A DNA stretch of 64,000 bases from Streptococcus oriscaviae. GTDB lineage: Bacteria; Bacillota; Bacilli; Lactobacillales; Streptococcaceae. The DNA is taken from positions 2,046,001 to 2,110,000 of the forward strand of contig NZ_CP073084.1 of the NCBI RefSeq assembly GCF_018137985.1, in the 5' to 3' direction. The notes beneath the pieces are model-generated. The model searched no databases and was not told the origin of the DNA. It was given only the letters and a program-made list of their open reading frames with translations. Both the position numbers and the translations under genes were made by a program. Below, piece after piece: positions 27,531 to 37,744 of this stretch; within the stretch, counting starts at the first letter, position 1, and every line of letters starts with the position of its first letter.

Positions 27531-28829
27531 ATGAAAAAAATCAGTGATTTAGGTCTAACCGGTAAAAAACTGCTTAACCAAGGGAGTATTTTACTGATAG
27601 CGGGCTTGACCCTCATTGTGACTGGGGTTTGGCTGCCTATGCTGGCTATTCGCTTGGCCCTCTACGGTATTTTCTTCCTATCCTTGTTTGAACTGGTCAT
27701 GCACCTATTGAAAAAGAGCAAGTCATCAGAAAGTATCCTTGTCTTAATAGGAAAGACCCTGCTTTTTGCCTTTTTGGCGGGCGCCGATCTAGCGGTTCAG
27801 CTCCCCATCTATCTGATGGCCATCTTCATCGGTTTTTATCAGCTTTTGACTGCAGTTGTGAATGTTATTACCTACATCCTCTACCGCAAGGATGGGGTGC
27901 GTCCGCGGATTCGTTTTTTAATGGATGGTATTTGGCTCTTAGCCATTTCAGTCCTTTCCTTCTTTTCCACCCAAGCTCACCTAACCTTACAGGCCGGTCT
28001 TGTAGGAGCTTACTTGGTACTCTATGGTCTGACCAATATTCGGGATGGATATTTCTTTGAACAGGCGCTTGAAAAGCAGGATTTACGGCGACATATTCGC
28101 ATCCCCCTCCCCTTGTTTCTTGCAGCCCTTTTGCCGCGGGTTACCCTCCAGCGTCTCAATGACTTCTTGGCAGTCCATGAAGAGGGAACAGCCGCGGATG
28201 CCTATAATCGTTTCAAACAGGTGGCATCCGAGCCAGTCCTAGAAGTCTTTGTCCATGTCAAAGAAAGCGGTTTTGAAGCGGTTGGGCATGTTGATTTGAA
28301 TTACAAGGGAACGGTCTATGGCTATGGTTCCTATGATATTGCTTCTGGACGCTTGGGCGGCAGCATCGGGGATGGTGTTCTTTTCCAAGTAGAACGAAAT
28401 GCCTATATTGATTTTTGTAACAGAGAAGGCATGACCATGCTAGCCTACCAAATTCAGCTGGACGAGGAACAACAGGTAGCTATCGAGGAGCGCTTGGAAG
28501 AGTTGCACCAACTCTTGTTGGGCTGGCAGCCATCAGCGGAGCCTCTGGTAAAGGGAGCCGATGGAGGACTTCAAGCCAACTATACCTACCGTATGCAGGC
28601 GGCAACAGGTGTGCGATTCTATAAGTTTAAAAAATCTAAGTTCAAGACCTATTTTGTTCTATCAACCAACTGCGTGCTCTTGGCAGACTGGGTGGTAGGT
28701 CAGGCAGGTACAGATATCTTGGGAATCCGAGGTTTTATCGCACCGGGAACCTACCAGCACTATCTTGATGAAGAATATGAAAAGCCCCACAGCATGGTGG
28801 TGGCCAAGAAAGTCTATTACCGAACCTAG
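27531..28829 (+). CDS. DUF308/HdeD-like membrane protein with soluble C-terminal domain
   Basis: A 432-residue protein. The first 190 residues hold six or so hydrophobic helices resembling the HdeD/DUF308 family. The remaining 240 are soluble and are not recognised with confidence. GGGAGG precedes the ATG at 27531, and a -10 TATAAT lies at 27498-27503. The gene stands alone between two terminators. HdeD proteins are linked to acid stress in enteric bacteria, but that role cannot be carried over here. Confidence 0.75.
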   Translation: MKKISDLGLTGKKLLNQGSILLIAGLTLIVTGVWLPMLAIRLALYGIFFLSLFELVMHLLKKSKSSESILVLIGKTLLFAFLAGADLAVQLPIYLMAIFIGFYQLLTAVVNVITYILYRKDGVRPRIRFLMDGIWLLAISVLSFFSTQAHLTLQAGLVGAYLVLYGLTNIRDGYFFEQALEKQDLRRHIRIPLPLFLAALLPRVTLQRLNDFLAVHEEGTAADAYNRFKQVASEPVLEVFVHVKESGFEAVGHVDLNYKGTVYGYGSYDIASGRLGGSIGDGVLFQVERNAYIDFCNREGMTMLAYQIQLDEEQQVAIEERLEELHQLLLGWQPSAEPLVKGADGGLQANYTYRMQAATGVRFYKFKKSKFKTYFVLSTNCVLLADWVVGQAGTDILGIRGFIAPGTYQHYLDEEYEKPHSMVVAKKVYYRT

Positions 28830-28846
28830 CCCTAGCTAGGTTTTTC
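28823..28846 (+). terminator. Terminator before polA
   Basis: AACCTAGC (28823-28830) pairs with GCTAGGTT (28835-28842), followed by T. Confidence 0.9.
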
Positions 28847-28888
28847 TTTCATTTTTTAGTCCTCTCCCCCCTCAAACCTGCTAATTAG

Positions 28889-28897
28889 TGCTATAAT
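28889..28897 (+). promoter_or_regulatory. Extended -10 promoter of polA, seven bases from the ATG
   Basis: TGCTATAAT has its last T at 28897. Counting that T as -7, +1 falls on 28904, the A of the polA ATG. No Shine-Dalgarno sequence is seen. Confidence 0.65.
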
Positions 28898-28903
28898 AGA
28901 AGC

Positions 28904-31540
28904 ATGACAAAAAACAGATTATTATTGATTGATGGCTCATCCGTAGCCTTTCGCGCATTTTTTGCCCTTTATAACCAAATCGACCGTTTCAAGAGTCCGA
29001 CCGGTCTTCATACCAATGCCATCTATGGCTTCCATTTGATGCTGGATCAAATGATGAAGCGGATTGACCCAACCCATATTTTGGTTGCTTTTGATGCGGG
29101 GAAAACGACCTTCCGGACGGAGATGTATGCTGATTACAAGGCTGGACGCGCCAAGACGCCAGACGAGTTTCGGGAGCAATTTCCCTTCATCCGCCAGATG
29201 CTGGATGCTATGGGGATTCCGCACTATGAGTTAGACCAGTACGAGGCTGACGATATTATCGGAACCTTGGACAAAATGGCAGAGCGGACAGAAATTCCTT
29301 TCGATGTGACCATTGTCAGCGGTGATAAGGACTTGATTCAGCTGACCGATGACAATACAGTTATCGAAATCTCTAAAAAAGGTATGGCAGAATTTGAGGA
29401 ATTTACCTCGGCCTACCTGATGGAAAAAATGGGAATCACCCCTCGGCAGTTCATTGATCTTAAGGCTCTGATGGGAGATACCTCAGACAATATCCCCGGT
29501 GTGACGAAAATCGGTGAAAAAACGGGTCTCAAGCTCTTGGCTGAGTACGGTTCGCTGGAAGGGATTTATGAGCAGATTGACCAGATGAAGCCTTCTAAAA
29601 TGAAGGAGAATCTGATCAACGACAAGGAGAAGGCCTTCTTGTCTAGGACTCTGGCTACCATTGACACTCAAGCTCCGATTGCCATTGGCTTGGACGACCT
29701 GATTTATGGTGGGCCGGATGTGGAAACTCTTGGTCGTTTTTACGATGATATGGGCTTTAAGCAGCTGCGGGCTCAGCTCGGCAGTCAGGTGAAGCAGGAA
29801 GAGGTGCAGGTAAACTACACCAGTGTCACTCACATTACAGAAGAGATGCTGAACGCAGACCAATTCTTCTATTTTGAGATACTGGGAGATAACTATCACA
29901 AGGAAGACCTGGTTGGACTGGCCTGGGGCGATGAGCGAGCTATCTATGTAGGTGGCCCAGACTTGCTGGATAGCCCTGTGCTGAGAAATTTCCTTCAAGA
30001 AATACCGCTAAAAACCTATGATTTCAAGAGGGGTAAGGTCTTGTTGAGCCGTATGGGGATTGACCTATCACACCCTCGTTTTGACAGTCGCTTGGCCAAG
30101 TACCTGCTTTCTACTGTCGAGGACAATGAAATCACCACCATTGCCAATCTCTACGGCCAGACCCGTATCGATCCAGATGAAACTGTCTACGGTAAGGGAG
30201 TGAAGCGAGGTCTGCCGGAAACAGCCATCTTCCACCGTCATCTGGCTCAAAAACTACAAGTCCTACTGGAAACAGAGGCTCCGATGTTGGCAAAACTAGA
30301 GGACAACCAGCAGCTAAATCTTCTCTTTGATATGGAGTTGCCTCTGGCAAACGTCCTTGCCAAGATGGAGATTGCAGGCATCAAGGTCGAAGCCAGAACG
30401 CTTCAGGCCATGCAGGCAGAAAACGATCTCCTTATTGACCAGCTGACTCAGCAAATCTACGACCTGGCAGGAGAAGAATTCAACATCAACTCTCCAAAAC
30501 AACTCGGTACCATCCTTTTTGAAAAGATGGGGTTGCCCTTGGAATTTACCAAAAAGACCAAGACAGGCTATTCAACAGCCGTTGATGTCTTGGAACGTCT
30601 GGCTCCAATTGCACCTGTGGTTTCTAAGATTTTGGAATACCGTCAAATCACCAAACTCCAGTCAACCTATGTCATTGGCTTACAGGAAGCGATTATGGCT
30701 GACGGGAAAATACATACCCGTTATGTTCAGGATTTAACCCAGACAGGACGGTTGTCCTCAACAGATCCCAACCTGCAAAATATTCCAGTACGTTTGGAGC
30801 AGGGACGACTTATCCGTAAGGCCTTTGTTCCGTCTTTAGAAGATAGCTTATTGCTGAGTTCGGACTATTCACAGATTGAATTGCGGGTCTTGGCCCATAT
30901 TTCCCAAGACCAACACCTCATTGAAGCCTTCCAGCAAGGTGCAGACATCCACACTTCGACGGCTATGCGGGTCTTTGGTATTGAGAAAGCAGAAGATGTG
31001 ACCCCGAACGACCGCCGGAATGCCAAGGCCGTCAACTTTGGAGTGGTCTATGGAATTTCCGACTTTGGCTTGGCCAATAACTTGGGAATCAGCCGCAAAG
31101 AGGCCAAAAATTATATCGACACCTACTTTACCCGTTTCCCAGGTATCAAGCAATACATGGAGAATATTGTTCGTGAGGCGCGGGATAAGGGCTATGTCGA
31201 GACCATCTATCACCGCCGACGCGAATTACCAGACATCAATTCGCGCAATTTCAACGTCCGTAATTTTGCAGAGCGTACCGCCATCAACTCTCCAATCCAA
31301 GGGTCAGCAGCCGATATTCTCAAAGTCGCCATGATCAATCTGGACAAGGCGATTGAAGATGCCGGTCTGAAAACGAGAATGCTACTCCAAGTACACGATG
31401 AAATCGTCTTGGAAGTTCCTATGGATGAGCTAGACACCATTCGCAGCTTAGTCAAGGAAACCATGGAGTCCGCCATTCGCCTATCGGTACCGTTGGTTGC
31501 TGATGAAAATGCAGGCCAGTCTTGGTATGAAGCCAAGTAA
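28904..31540 (+). CDS. polA: DNA polymerase I
   Basis: An 878-residue repair polymerase. The N-terminal 5'-3' exonuclease domain covers about 1-290 (LLIDGSSVAFRAF, YEADDIIGTL, GDKDLIQL). The central 3'-5' exonuclease-like domain (about 300-470) lacks obvious DEDD residues and is probably inactive, as in many Gram-positive Pol I enzymes. The polymerase domain has motif A DYSQIELRVLAH, motif B around RRNAKAVNFGVVYG and motif C VHDEI. It removes RNA primers and fills repair gaps. The position of the promoter suggests the mRNA may be leaderless. Confidence 0.97.
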   Translation: MTKNRLLLIDGSSVAFRAFFALYNQIDRFKSPTGLHTNAIYGFHLMLDQMMKRIDPTHILVAFDAGKTTFRTEMYADYKAGRAKTPDEFREQFPFIRQMLDAMGIPHYELDQYEADDIIGTLDKMAERTEIPFDVTIVSGDKDLIQLTDDNTVIEISKKGMAEFEEFTSAYLMEKMGITPRQFIDLKALMGDTSDNIPGVTKIGEKTGLKLLAEYGSLEGIYEQIDQMKPSKMKENLINDKEKAFLSRTLATIDTQAPIAIGLDDLIYGGPDVETLGRFYDDMGFKQLRAQLGSQVKQEEVQVNYTSVTHITEEMLNADQFFYFEILGDNYHKEDLVGLAWGDERAIYVGGPDLLDSPVLRNFLQEIPLKTYDFKRGKVLLSRMGIDLSHPRFDSRLAKYLLSTVEDNEITTIANLYGQTRIDPDETVYGKGVKRGLPETAIFHRHLAQKLQVLLETEAPMLAKLEDNQQLNLLFDMELPLANVLAKMEIAGIKVEARTLQAMQAENDLLIDQLTQQIYDLAGEEFNINSPKQLGTILFEKMGLPLEFTKKTKTGYSTAVDVLERLAPIAPVVSKILEYRQITKLQSTYVIGLQEAIMADGKIHTRYVQDLTQTGRLSSTDPNLQNIPVRLEQGRLIRKAFVPSLEDSLLLSSDYSQIELRVLAHISQDQHLIEAFQQGADIHTSTAMRVFGIEKAEDVTPNDRRNAKAVNFGVVYGISDFGLANNLGISRKEAKNYIDTYFTRFPGIKQYMENIVREARDKGYVETIYHRRRELPDINSRNFNVRNFAERTAINSPIQGSAADILKVAMINLDKAIEDAGLKTRMLLQVHDEIVLEVPMDELDTIRSLVKETMESAIRLSVPLVADENAGQSWYEAK

Positions 31541-31563
31541 CACGAATCAATAAGAGGAATTGT

Positions 31564-32319
31564 ATGAAAAAGATACTTCTTTTAATCGGCTTATCCAGCC
31601 TTATCCTAAGCGCATGCGGTAAGGCCAATACAGACAGCAGCAGTTCTAGTTCAACAAGCACGAGCGAACTTCCGTCTGCCCTTTCTGCTCTGGAAGAAAA
31701 GAAAGATCCCACCGTGGAAACCCTCCACTACCTTGCCAATGCAGAGCGCCAAGTCATCAATCCCACACCGCCAGCTGATGAAAGCCAAAAAGGCCACAAA
31801 ATTTACGCGGCCAACAATGGTGTTGCTGAAACAAACGAGGCCGGAGAAATCAAGGAAAATTTCCGTTATTATGATTTGCCAGCCAACTGGACACTCAACA
31901 CAGAAAACACAGAAGACGAAACCGTTGCTGCAGTCTACGATGTGACAGATGGCCTGTCCAGATTTATGGTTCAGCTTTACAACCTCAATGCTTTCAACAA
32001 GTCACCGCTTGAAGAAGGGCGAAACATGACCTCGGAAGAGTTGGAAGTGCGCATGACGGAAACCAATCATGTGTTTAGCGAAAAAACCACCGCCACCATC
32101 GAAGGACAAGAGTGGCAGGTAGGACAAGCTCTGATGGTAGAGCAGAAGATGGCCCGTATCACCTTCTACCGGATGGAAAGCACAGGAGCTTATGATGACT
32201 CAGTTGTCGTCGGCTCTATCTATTATCCCTTGGATTCCGAAGGAGATCTCAAACGAGAATCCCTCAGCACCGCCATTGGACAGCTTAAGGATGTACTCTA
32301 CCAAATATCCAAAAAATAG
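31564..32319 (+). CDS. Putative lipoprotein of unknown function
   Basis: A 251-residue secreted lipoprotein. The signal MKKILLLIGLSSLILSAC has a canonical lipobox (LSAC, Cys18), followed by a flexible Ser/Thr linker. The rest is an unrecognised soluble domain. It starts 24 bp after polA with its own AAGAGGA site, so it may be read with polA and the CoA-binding gene. Confidence 0.85.
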   Translation: MKKILLLIGLSSLILSACGKANTDSSSSSSTSTSELPSALSALEEKKDPTVETLHYLANAERQVINPTPPADESQKGHKIYAANNGVAETNEAGEIKENFRYYDLPANWTLNTENTEDETVAAVYDVTDGLSRFMVQLYNLNAFNKSPLEEGRNMTSEELEVRMTETNHVFSEKTTATIEGQEWQVGQALMVEQKMARITFYRMESTGAYDDSVVVGSIYYPLDSEGDLKRESLSTAIGQLKDVLYQISKK

Positions 32320-32391
32320 GAGAAGGGGCAGCCCCAGTTCTCCTAATGACCTAATCGGACACGAACACCAAACAAAATCTAGGAGGTTCCC

Positions 32392-32826
32392 ATGACCTAT
32401 TCTTTTCAAAATCCCAGTCAAGAAGTTATTGCAGATTATCTGAAGACTGCAAAAACCATTGCTGTCGTTGGCCTGTCCAATCGTGAAGAAACAGCAGCCT
32501 ACCGAGTATCCAAACTCATGCAGGAAGCAGGTTACCAGATTCTTCCTGTCAATCCCAAAGCGGCAGGCAGCACTATTTTGGGTCAGCCGGTCTATGCCAG
32601 TCTTAAAGAGATTGACCAGCCTATTGACATCGTTAATGTGTTTCGCCGCAGCGAGTTTCTACCAGAAGTCGCGCGTGAATTTTTAGAAACGGATGCCAAG
32701 GTTTTCTGGGCTCAGTTAGGTCTAGAGAGCCAAGAAGCAGAAGACATACTCCGACAGGCAGGACGCACAGATATTGTCATGAACAAGTGTATCAAAATCG
32801 AATACCTAGAAATACAAGAAAGCTAG
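32392..32826 (+). CDS. CoA-binding domain protein (YccU/YneT type)
   Basis: A 144-residue single Rossmann domain of the CoA_binding_2 family, like the N-terminal part of succinyl-CoA synthetase alpha. Typical segments are IAVVGLSNREETAAYRVSKLM, GYQILPVNPK and FWAQLGLES. A strong AGGAGG lies before the ATG. The cellular role of these proteins is not established. It ends at a terminator shared with the convergent permease. Confidence 0.88.
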   Translation: MTYSFQNPSQEVIADYLKTAKTIAVVGLSNREETAAYRVSKLMQEAGYQILPVNPKAAGSTILGQPVYASLKEIDQPIDIVNVFRRSEFLPEVAREFLETDAKVFWAQLGLESQEAEDILRQAGRTDIVMNKCIKIEYLEIQES

Positions 32827-32847
32827 TCAGCGCGACTAGCTTTCTTA
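32819..32847. terminator. Bidirectional terminator
   Basis: AAAGCTAGTC pairs perfectly with GACTAGCTTT around a 5-base loop, between convergent genes. Confidence 0.9.
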
Positions 32848-34239
32848 TTTTTTCCCAACCTCTGAATGGCTGTAACCATAAAAGAAGTAAATGAGACTGC
32901 CAAGGACAAGAGCGACCAAAAAGGCTAACCAAGTGACTGGTGGATACTGGCTCATAAAGGAGAGGCAGATGATAATGGATAAGATAGGAAGGAGAGGCAC
33001 TAGAGGTGTTTTGAACTGCCCTTCCTTTGGCAACCCCTCTACCTGACGAAGGCGGATGATACCGAGGGCCAAAAGGATAAGGTAGGCCAAGGTACAGATG
33101 TTGAGGAAAGAAGCGATGCTGGACAAAGGGAAGACTCCAGCACAGAGAGCAGCAAACATTCCGACTAAAATAGTAGCATTTTTAGGCACTAAGCTGGTTT
33201 TGGTCAGATGGCTGAAGGATTTCGGCAAAAGACCATCGCGACTGACACTATAAACCATACGAGAAAGAGCAAAGGTCATGGAAATGCAGACGGTAATCAA
33301 CGTTAAGATGGCAACGACCGATACATAACTTGCTGCCCAAGAAAGGCCGACTTCACGCAAAGCAAAGGCCACCGCATCAGCTACATTGAGCTTGCTGTAA
33401 TGAACCATACCTGTCAGCACCAGTGTGACGGTGATATAAAGAACGGTCACGATAGACAGGGAGAGGACAATGCCTTTTGGCACGGTACGATGCGGTTCTT
33501 TCACCTCATCGATGGTCATCGAAATGGACTCAAAACCTAAAAAGGCAAAGAACATGAGCGAAGCGCCTGCCATAATACCCGTTTGCCCACCATAAACCTG
33601 ACCGAAACCAAACGGAGCAAAGGTTGCCCAGTTTTCTGGTTTGATAAAGAAAAGACCAGCAAGAATAAAAAGGGCAAGAGCGGAGAATTTTAAAACGACC
33701 AAAGCAGAGTTAAACCGCAGGGCTGCTTTAGAGTTGAGTAAGACTACTCCGGTAACAAAGACCAAGACAAGGATTGGTAATAGGTCAACATAGGTTCCCT
33801 CCTGAGGGTTGAAGGTTCCGTTAAGAGCTGTCGGAAGTGCCAGACCAAAATGGGCCAAGAGCCCTTTCAAGTAGGCTCCCCACCCCGCTGCAACACTTGA
33901 TACAGCTGTCAAAAACTCCATGATGGTCAACCAACCAGCCAGCCAGGCCGGAAATTCACCAAAGACCGCATACAGATAGCCGTAGGCTCCTCCATTTGTC
34001 GGAATCCGCGATGCAAATTCCGCATAAAAGAGAGCCGACAAACCGACAGAAACAGCAGCGATCAAGATAGAGAGAACAAGGGAAGGACCAGCATATTCAG
34101 CCGCAGCAAAACCGGTAACTGTGAAAATACCCGTTCCCACCATAGAACCAATTCCTAATAAGATGACATCCATCAAGCCCAAGTGCCGTTTCATCAAACT
34201 CTTGCGACTTGACTCTAATTTCTTCCTAAACAGATTCAC
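32845..34239 (-). CDS. APC-family amino acid permease
   Basis: A 464-residue transporter with about 12-14 helices, of the cationic amino-acid/YfnA type. The unwound helix-1 region GIGSMVGTGIFTVTG is clear, as is FLGFESISMTIDEVKEP in helix 6. Substrate, perhaps a cationic or branched amino acid, cannot be fixed. The start is a GTG with AAAGGAG upstream on this strand. It is a single-gene unit. Confidence 0.87.
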   Translation of the reverse strand: MNLFRKKLESSRKSLMKRHLGLMDVILLGIGSMVGTGIFTVTGFAAAEYAGPSLVLSILIAAVSVGLSALFYAEFASRIPTNGGAYGYLYAVFGEFPAWLAGWLTIMEFLTAVSSVAAGWGAYLKGLLAHFGLALPTALNGTFNPQEGTYVDLLPILVLVFVTGVVLLNSKAALRFNSALVVLKFSALALFILAGLFFIKPENWATFAPFGFGQVYGGQTGIMAGASLMFFAFLGFESISMTIDEVKEPHRTVPKGIVLSLSIVTVLYITVTLVLTGMVHYSKLNVADAVAFALREVGLSWAASYVSVVAILTLITVCISMTFALSRMVYSVSRDGLLPKSFSHLTKTSLVPKNATILVGMFAALCAGVFPLSSIASFLNICTLAYLILLALGIIRLRQVEGLPKEGQFKTPLVPLLPILSIIICLSFMSQYPPVTWLAFLVALVLGSLIYFFYGYSHSEVGKK

Positions 34240-34299
34240 AAAAAACTCCTTTATTGACTATTTTTAGTAAAAGATAAGGGGCATAGCTATTGTACCATA

Positions 34300-34333
34300 G
34301 AAAGAGGCTAGGAAATAACGTCCCAGCCTCTAA
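34300..34333 (-). terminator. Terminator of the DUF975 gene
   Basis: AGAGGCT/AGCCTCT form a stem that extends by two G-C pairs with one mismatch. Read on the reverse strand it is followed by TTTC. Confidence 0.65.
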
Positions 34334-34336
34334 GAT

Positions 34337-35170
34337 TTAGAAGAAGTAATTTACCTTGAGAGCCTGTTCTTCTTTGAGGGCCTCGTAAAAGTAAACCTGC
34401 GAGCAATAGTGATAGGGCACAACATAGAGTCCAACCAGTCCAAAGGTAATCCCCATCAGGAAAAACCAACCGATAAAGGACAAGTCTAGAACCCACCGTT
34501 TTGCCTTGTAGCCTTTCATCAACTGGCGGCTATCTCTGATAAGAGAAAAGGCACTCGTGTAGTTATTGTTCTCCAGTCTGTCATAGAGGAGAAACTCCAC
34601 TTGAGAATAAGCATAGTATTGCGGGCAGTAGAGGGCGCAACCTGCAACTAAAAGGATAAACCCACCAAGGAGGAAGGCGCTGATCAGCTGGACAAGCCCT
34701 TCTGGAGGGAGATAGTAAGAGATAATAGCGAGCATCAGGCCAACGATAAAACAAAATAGCCCGACTAACATTGGAATGCTCCAAAGGAAGAGCAGAAAAT
34801 TCTTCAACAGATAGGTGACCAAGATTTTTACGAAATGTGGATGGGTGAAAACAAACAAGGCATCCTTAATCGCAACCGTTTCTCTGGTTTTTCTAACAAC
34901 CTGAATCAAGGTCCAAGAGATAGAAAGGTAGAGAAAGGAAATCAAGAGACCATAAAACATAGGAAAAAGCGTGCTATTGATGACAAAACCAGTCGTTGCA
35001 CTCGGATTGGTTGCCAGTTCACTGTAGACAGTTGTACCTTGTCCGTAGACATAGGAGAAAATATTGGTTACTGCTGTAATGGCCACTGGAATAAGAGCTA
35101 AAAGGTAAATACCAGGTACCGTGTTTATGGTTTGACGTGCCTGAGCACGAATATGACTAACTGAAAACAT
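34337..35170 (-). CDS. DUF975 family membrane protein
   Basis: A 277-residue integral membrane protein with about six helices. It has the family features: an amphipathic Arg-containing N terminus (SHIRAQARQTIN) and a conserved SFIGWFFLMGITFGLVGLYV segment near the end. DUF975 proteins are widespread in Firmicutes with no known activity. AAGGAGG precedes the ATG. Divergent from tgt. Confidence 0.85.
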   Translation of the reverse strand: MFSVSHIRAQARQTINTVPGIYLLALIPVAITAVTNIFSYVYGQGTTVYSELATNPSATTGFVINSTLFPMFYGLLISFLYLSISWTLIQVVRKTRETVAIKDALFVFTHPHFVKILVTYLLKNFLLFLWSIPMLVGLFCFIVGLMLAIISYYLPPEGLVQLISAFLLGGFILLVAGCALYCPQYYAYSQVEFLLYDRLENNNYTSAFSLIRDSRQLMKGYKAKRWVLDLSFIGWFFLMGITFGLVGLYVVPYHYCSQVYFYEALKEEQALKVNYFF

Positions 35171-35290
35171 AAAAAACCTCCTTGTTTTATTCTAACATAA
35201 TATAAGGTGACAAGCCAGATTTTTTTTGATAGACTAGATAAGATGCTGGCTTGGCCAGTCGTATGAAATTCCTAGGACTGTTTTTCCTAG

Positions 35291-36445
<1,155 letters not shown>

Positions 36446-36454
36446 AACACAAAG

Positions 36455-36492
36455 CAACCTCCTAGCGCAGAGCAGGAGGTCTGTTTATTTTT
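36455..36492. terminator. Terminator between tgt and pepQ
   Basis: ACCTCCT (36457-36463) pairs with AGGAGGT (36474-36480), with T-rich sequence on the right. It may serve both converging genes. Confidence 0.75.
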
Positions 36493-37576
36493 ATCCTTCA
36501 AAATACAAGAGTTCTTTTGGTGTTTGAGTAAAGACCTCAAAACCATTTTTAGTGACATAGCCACAATCTTCGATGCGAACGCCCACCTTACCAGGAATGT
36601 AGATACCAGGCTCAACAGAGAAGCACATGCCTTCTTCGATGACGAGGTCATTTCCCTCCATAATAGAAGGAAACTCATGGACACTCATACCCAAGCCATG
36701 TCCTAGACGGTGATTAAAATACGGCCCATAGCCAGCTTTTTCGATGACGGAACGAGCAGCGTAGTCAATCTCGCCTGCAGTGACACCCGGCTTAATCATA
36801 TCGATAGCAGCCAGATGGGCTTCAAGGGTTAACTGGTAGATGTCTTTCTTAAACTGGTCAGGCTGACCAACAGCCACCGTACGGGTCATATCAGAAGTGT
36901 AGCCTAGTGTTTCAACTCCCAAATCAAAGAGCAATAAAGCGTTGTTTTCAATCCGATTGGTTCCTGGGATACCATGAGGATTAGCAGCATTGGTACCGGT
37001 CAAAACCATGGTGTCAAAGCTCATCTTGTGGATGCCCTGTTTTTTCATCTCAAATTCAATCTGAGCGATGATGTCCGTTTCTGTGGCCTGCAAGGAAATA
37101 GCATCAAATCCGATCTGCATGGCCTTATCAGCAAATTGACCAGCTACCAACATTTTCTCAATCTCGTCACGAGATTTAATCAGTTTCATCTTGTTGATCA
37201 GGGGTGTCAGGTCTGAAAAAGCCTGATTAAAGATAGACTGGAGCCCATGGTAACGGGTTAAATTGAGGTTGTCAAACTCTGCTCCGATTTTCTTAAAATA
37301 CTTCTGCGGCAGGGCAGCCTTGATTTTTTCCCAAGGGTTTTCCGAGTCAACATAGCCCACAACAGGGAAGGTGACCGTCGCGACCGCCCGCTTCATATCG
37401 AGGGCAGGAAGAAAGAGCAAGGAGTCGCTGTCAGGGAGAACAAAGAGCATCATGTGGCGCTCGTGCGGGTCGCTATGAAAACCTGTCAGATAATGAATGG
37501 TAACAGGGTCTGAAAAAATGGCTAGATCCAGTTGGTTTTCTTCTAGATAGTTCCTAATTTGATTGATTTTTGTCAT
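36491..37576 (-). CDS. pepQ: Xaa-Pro dipeptidase PepQ
   Basis: A 361-residue M24 metallopeptidase that cleaves X-Pro dipeptides. The N-terminal creatinase-like domain (about 1-130) precedes the pita-bread domain. Metal ligands are visible in LLFDLGVETLGYTSDMTRT, HRLGHGLGMSVHE, EPGIYIPG and VRIEDCGYV. The ATG at 37576 has AGAGGTG before it; the frame continues 18 bases further. Divergent from ccpA, a pairing conserved in streptococci and lactococci. Confidence 0.95.
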   Translation of the reverse strand: MTKINQIRNYLEENQLDLAIFSDPVTIHYLTGFHSDPHERHMMLFVLPDSDSLLFLPALDMKRAVATVTFPVVGYVDSENPWEKIKAALPQKYFKKIGAEFDNLNLTRYHGLQSIFNQAFSDLTPLINKMKLIKSRDEIEKMLVAGQFADKAMQIGFDAISLQATETDIIAQIEFEMKKQGIHKMSFDTMVLTGTNAANPHGIPGTNRIENNALLLFDLGVETLGYTSDMTRTVAVGQPDQFKKDIYQLTLEAHLAAIDMIKPGVTAGEIDYAARSVIEKAGYGPYFNHRLGHGLGMSVHEFPSIMEGNDLVIEEGMCFSVEPGIYIPGKVGVRIEDCGYVTKNGFEVFTQTPKELLYFEG

Positions 37577-37656
37577 GAAAACACCTCTTTCCAAAGTCTA
37601 TTCTTCCAAAAAATGAAAAAAATTGCAAGAGTAAAGAAAAAAGTTAGACATTTCTC

Positions 37657-37685
37657 TTGAAAGTGGTTTCAAAAAGTGATAAACT
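37657..37685 (+). promoter_or_regulatory. ccpA promoter with cre-like operator
   Basis: TTGAAA (37657-37662) and TAAACT (37680-37685) have a 17-bp spacer. TGAAAGTGGTTTCA (37658-37671) matches the ideal CcpA box TGAAAGCGCTTTCA at 12 of 14 positions and overlaps the -35, so CcpA may repress itself. A second, weaker TGAAAGCG sequence begins at about 37695. Confidence 0.65.
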
Positions 37686-37744
37686 ATAGACGAGTGAAAG
37701 CGTAATTTTCATAGATATAGACTAATTGAAAGGAAGTAACTATT

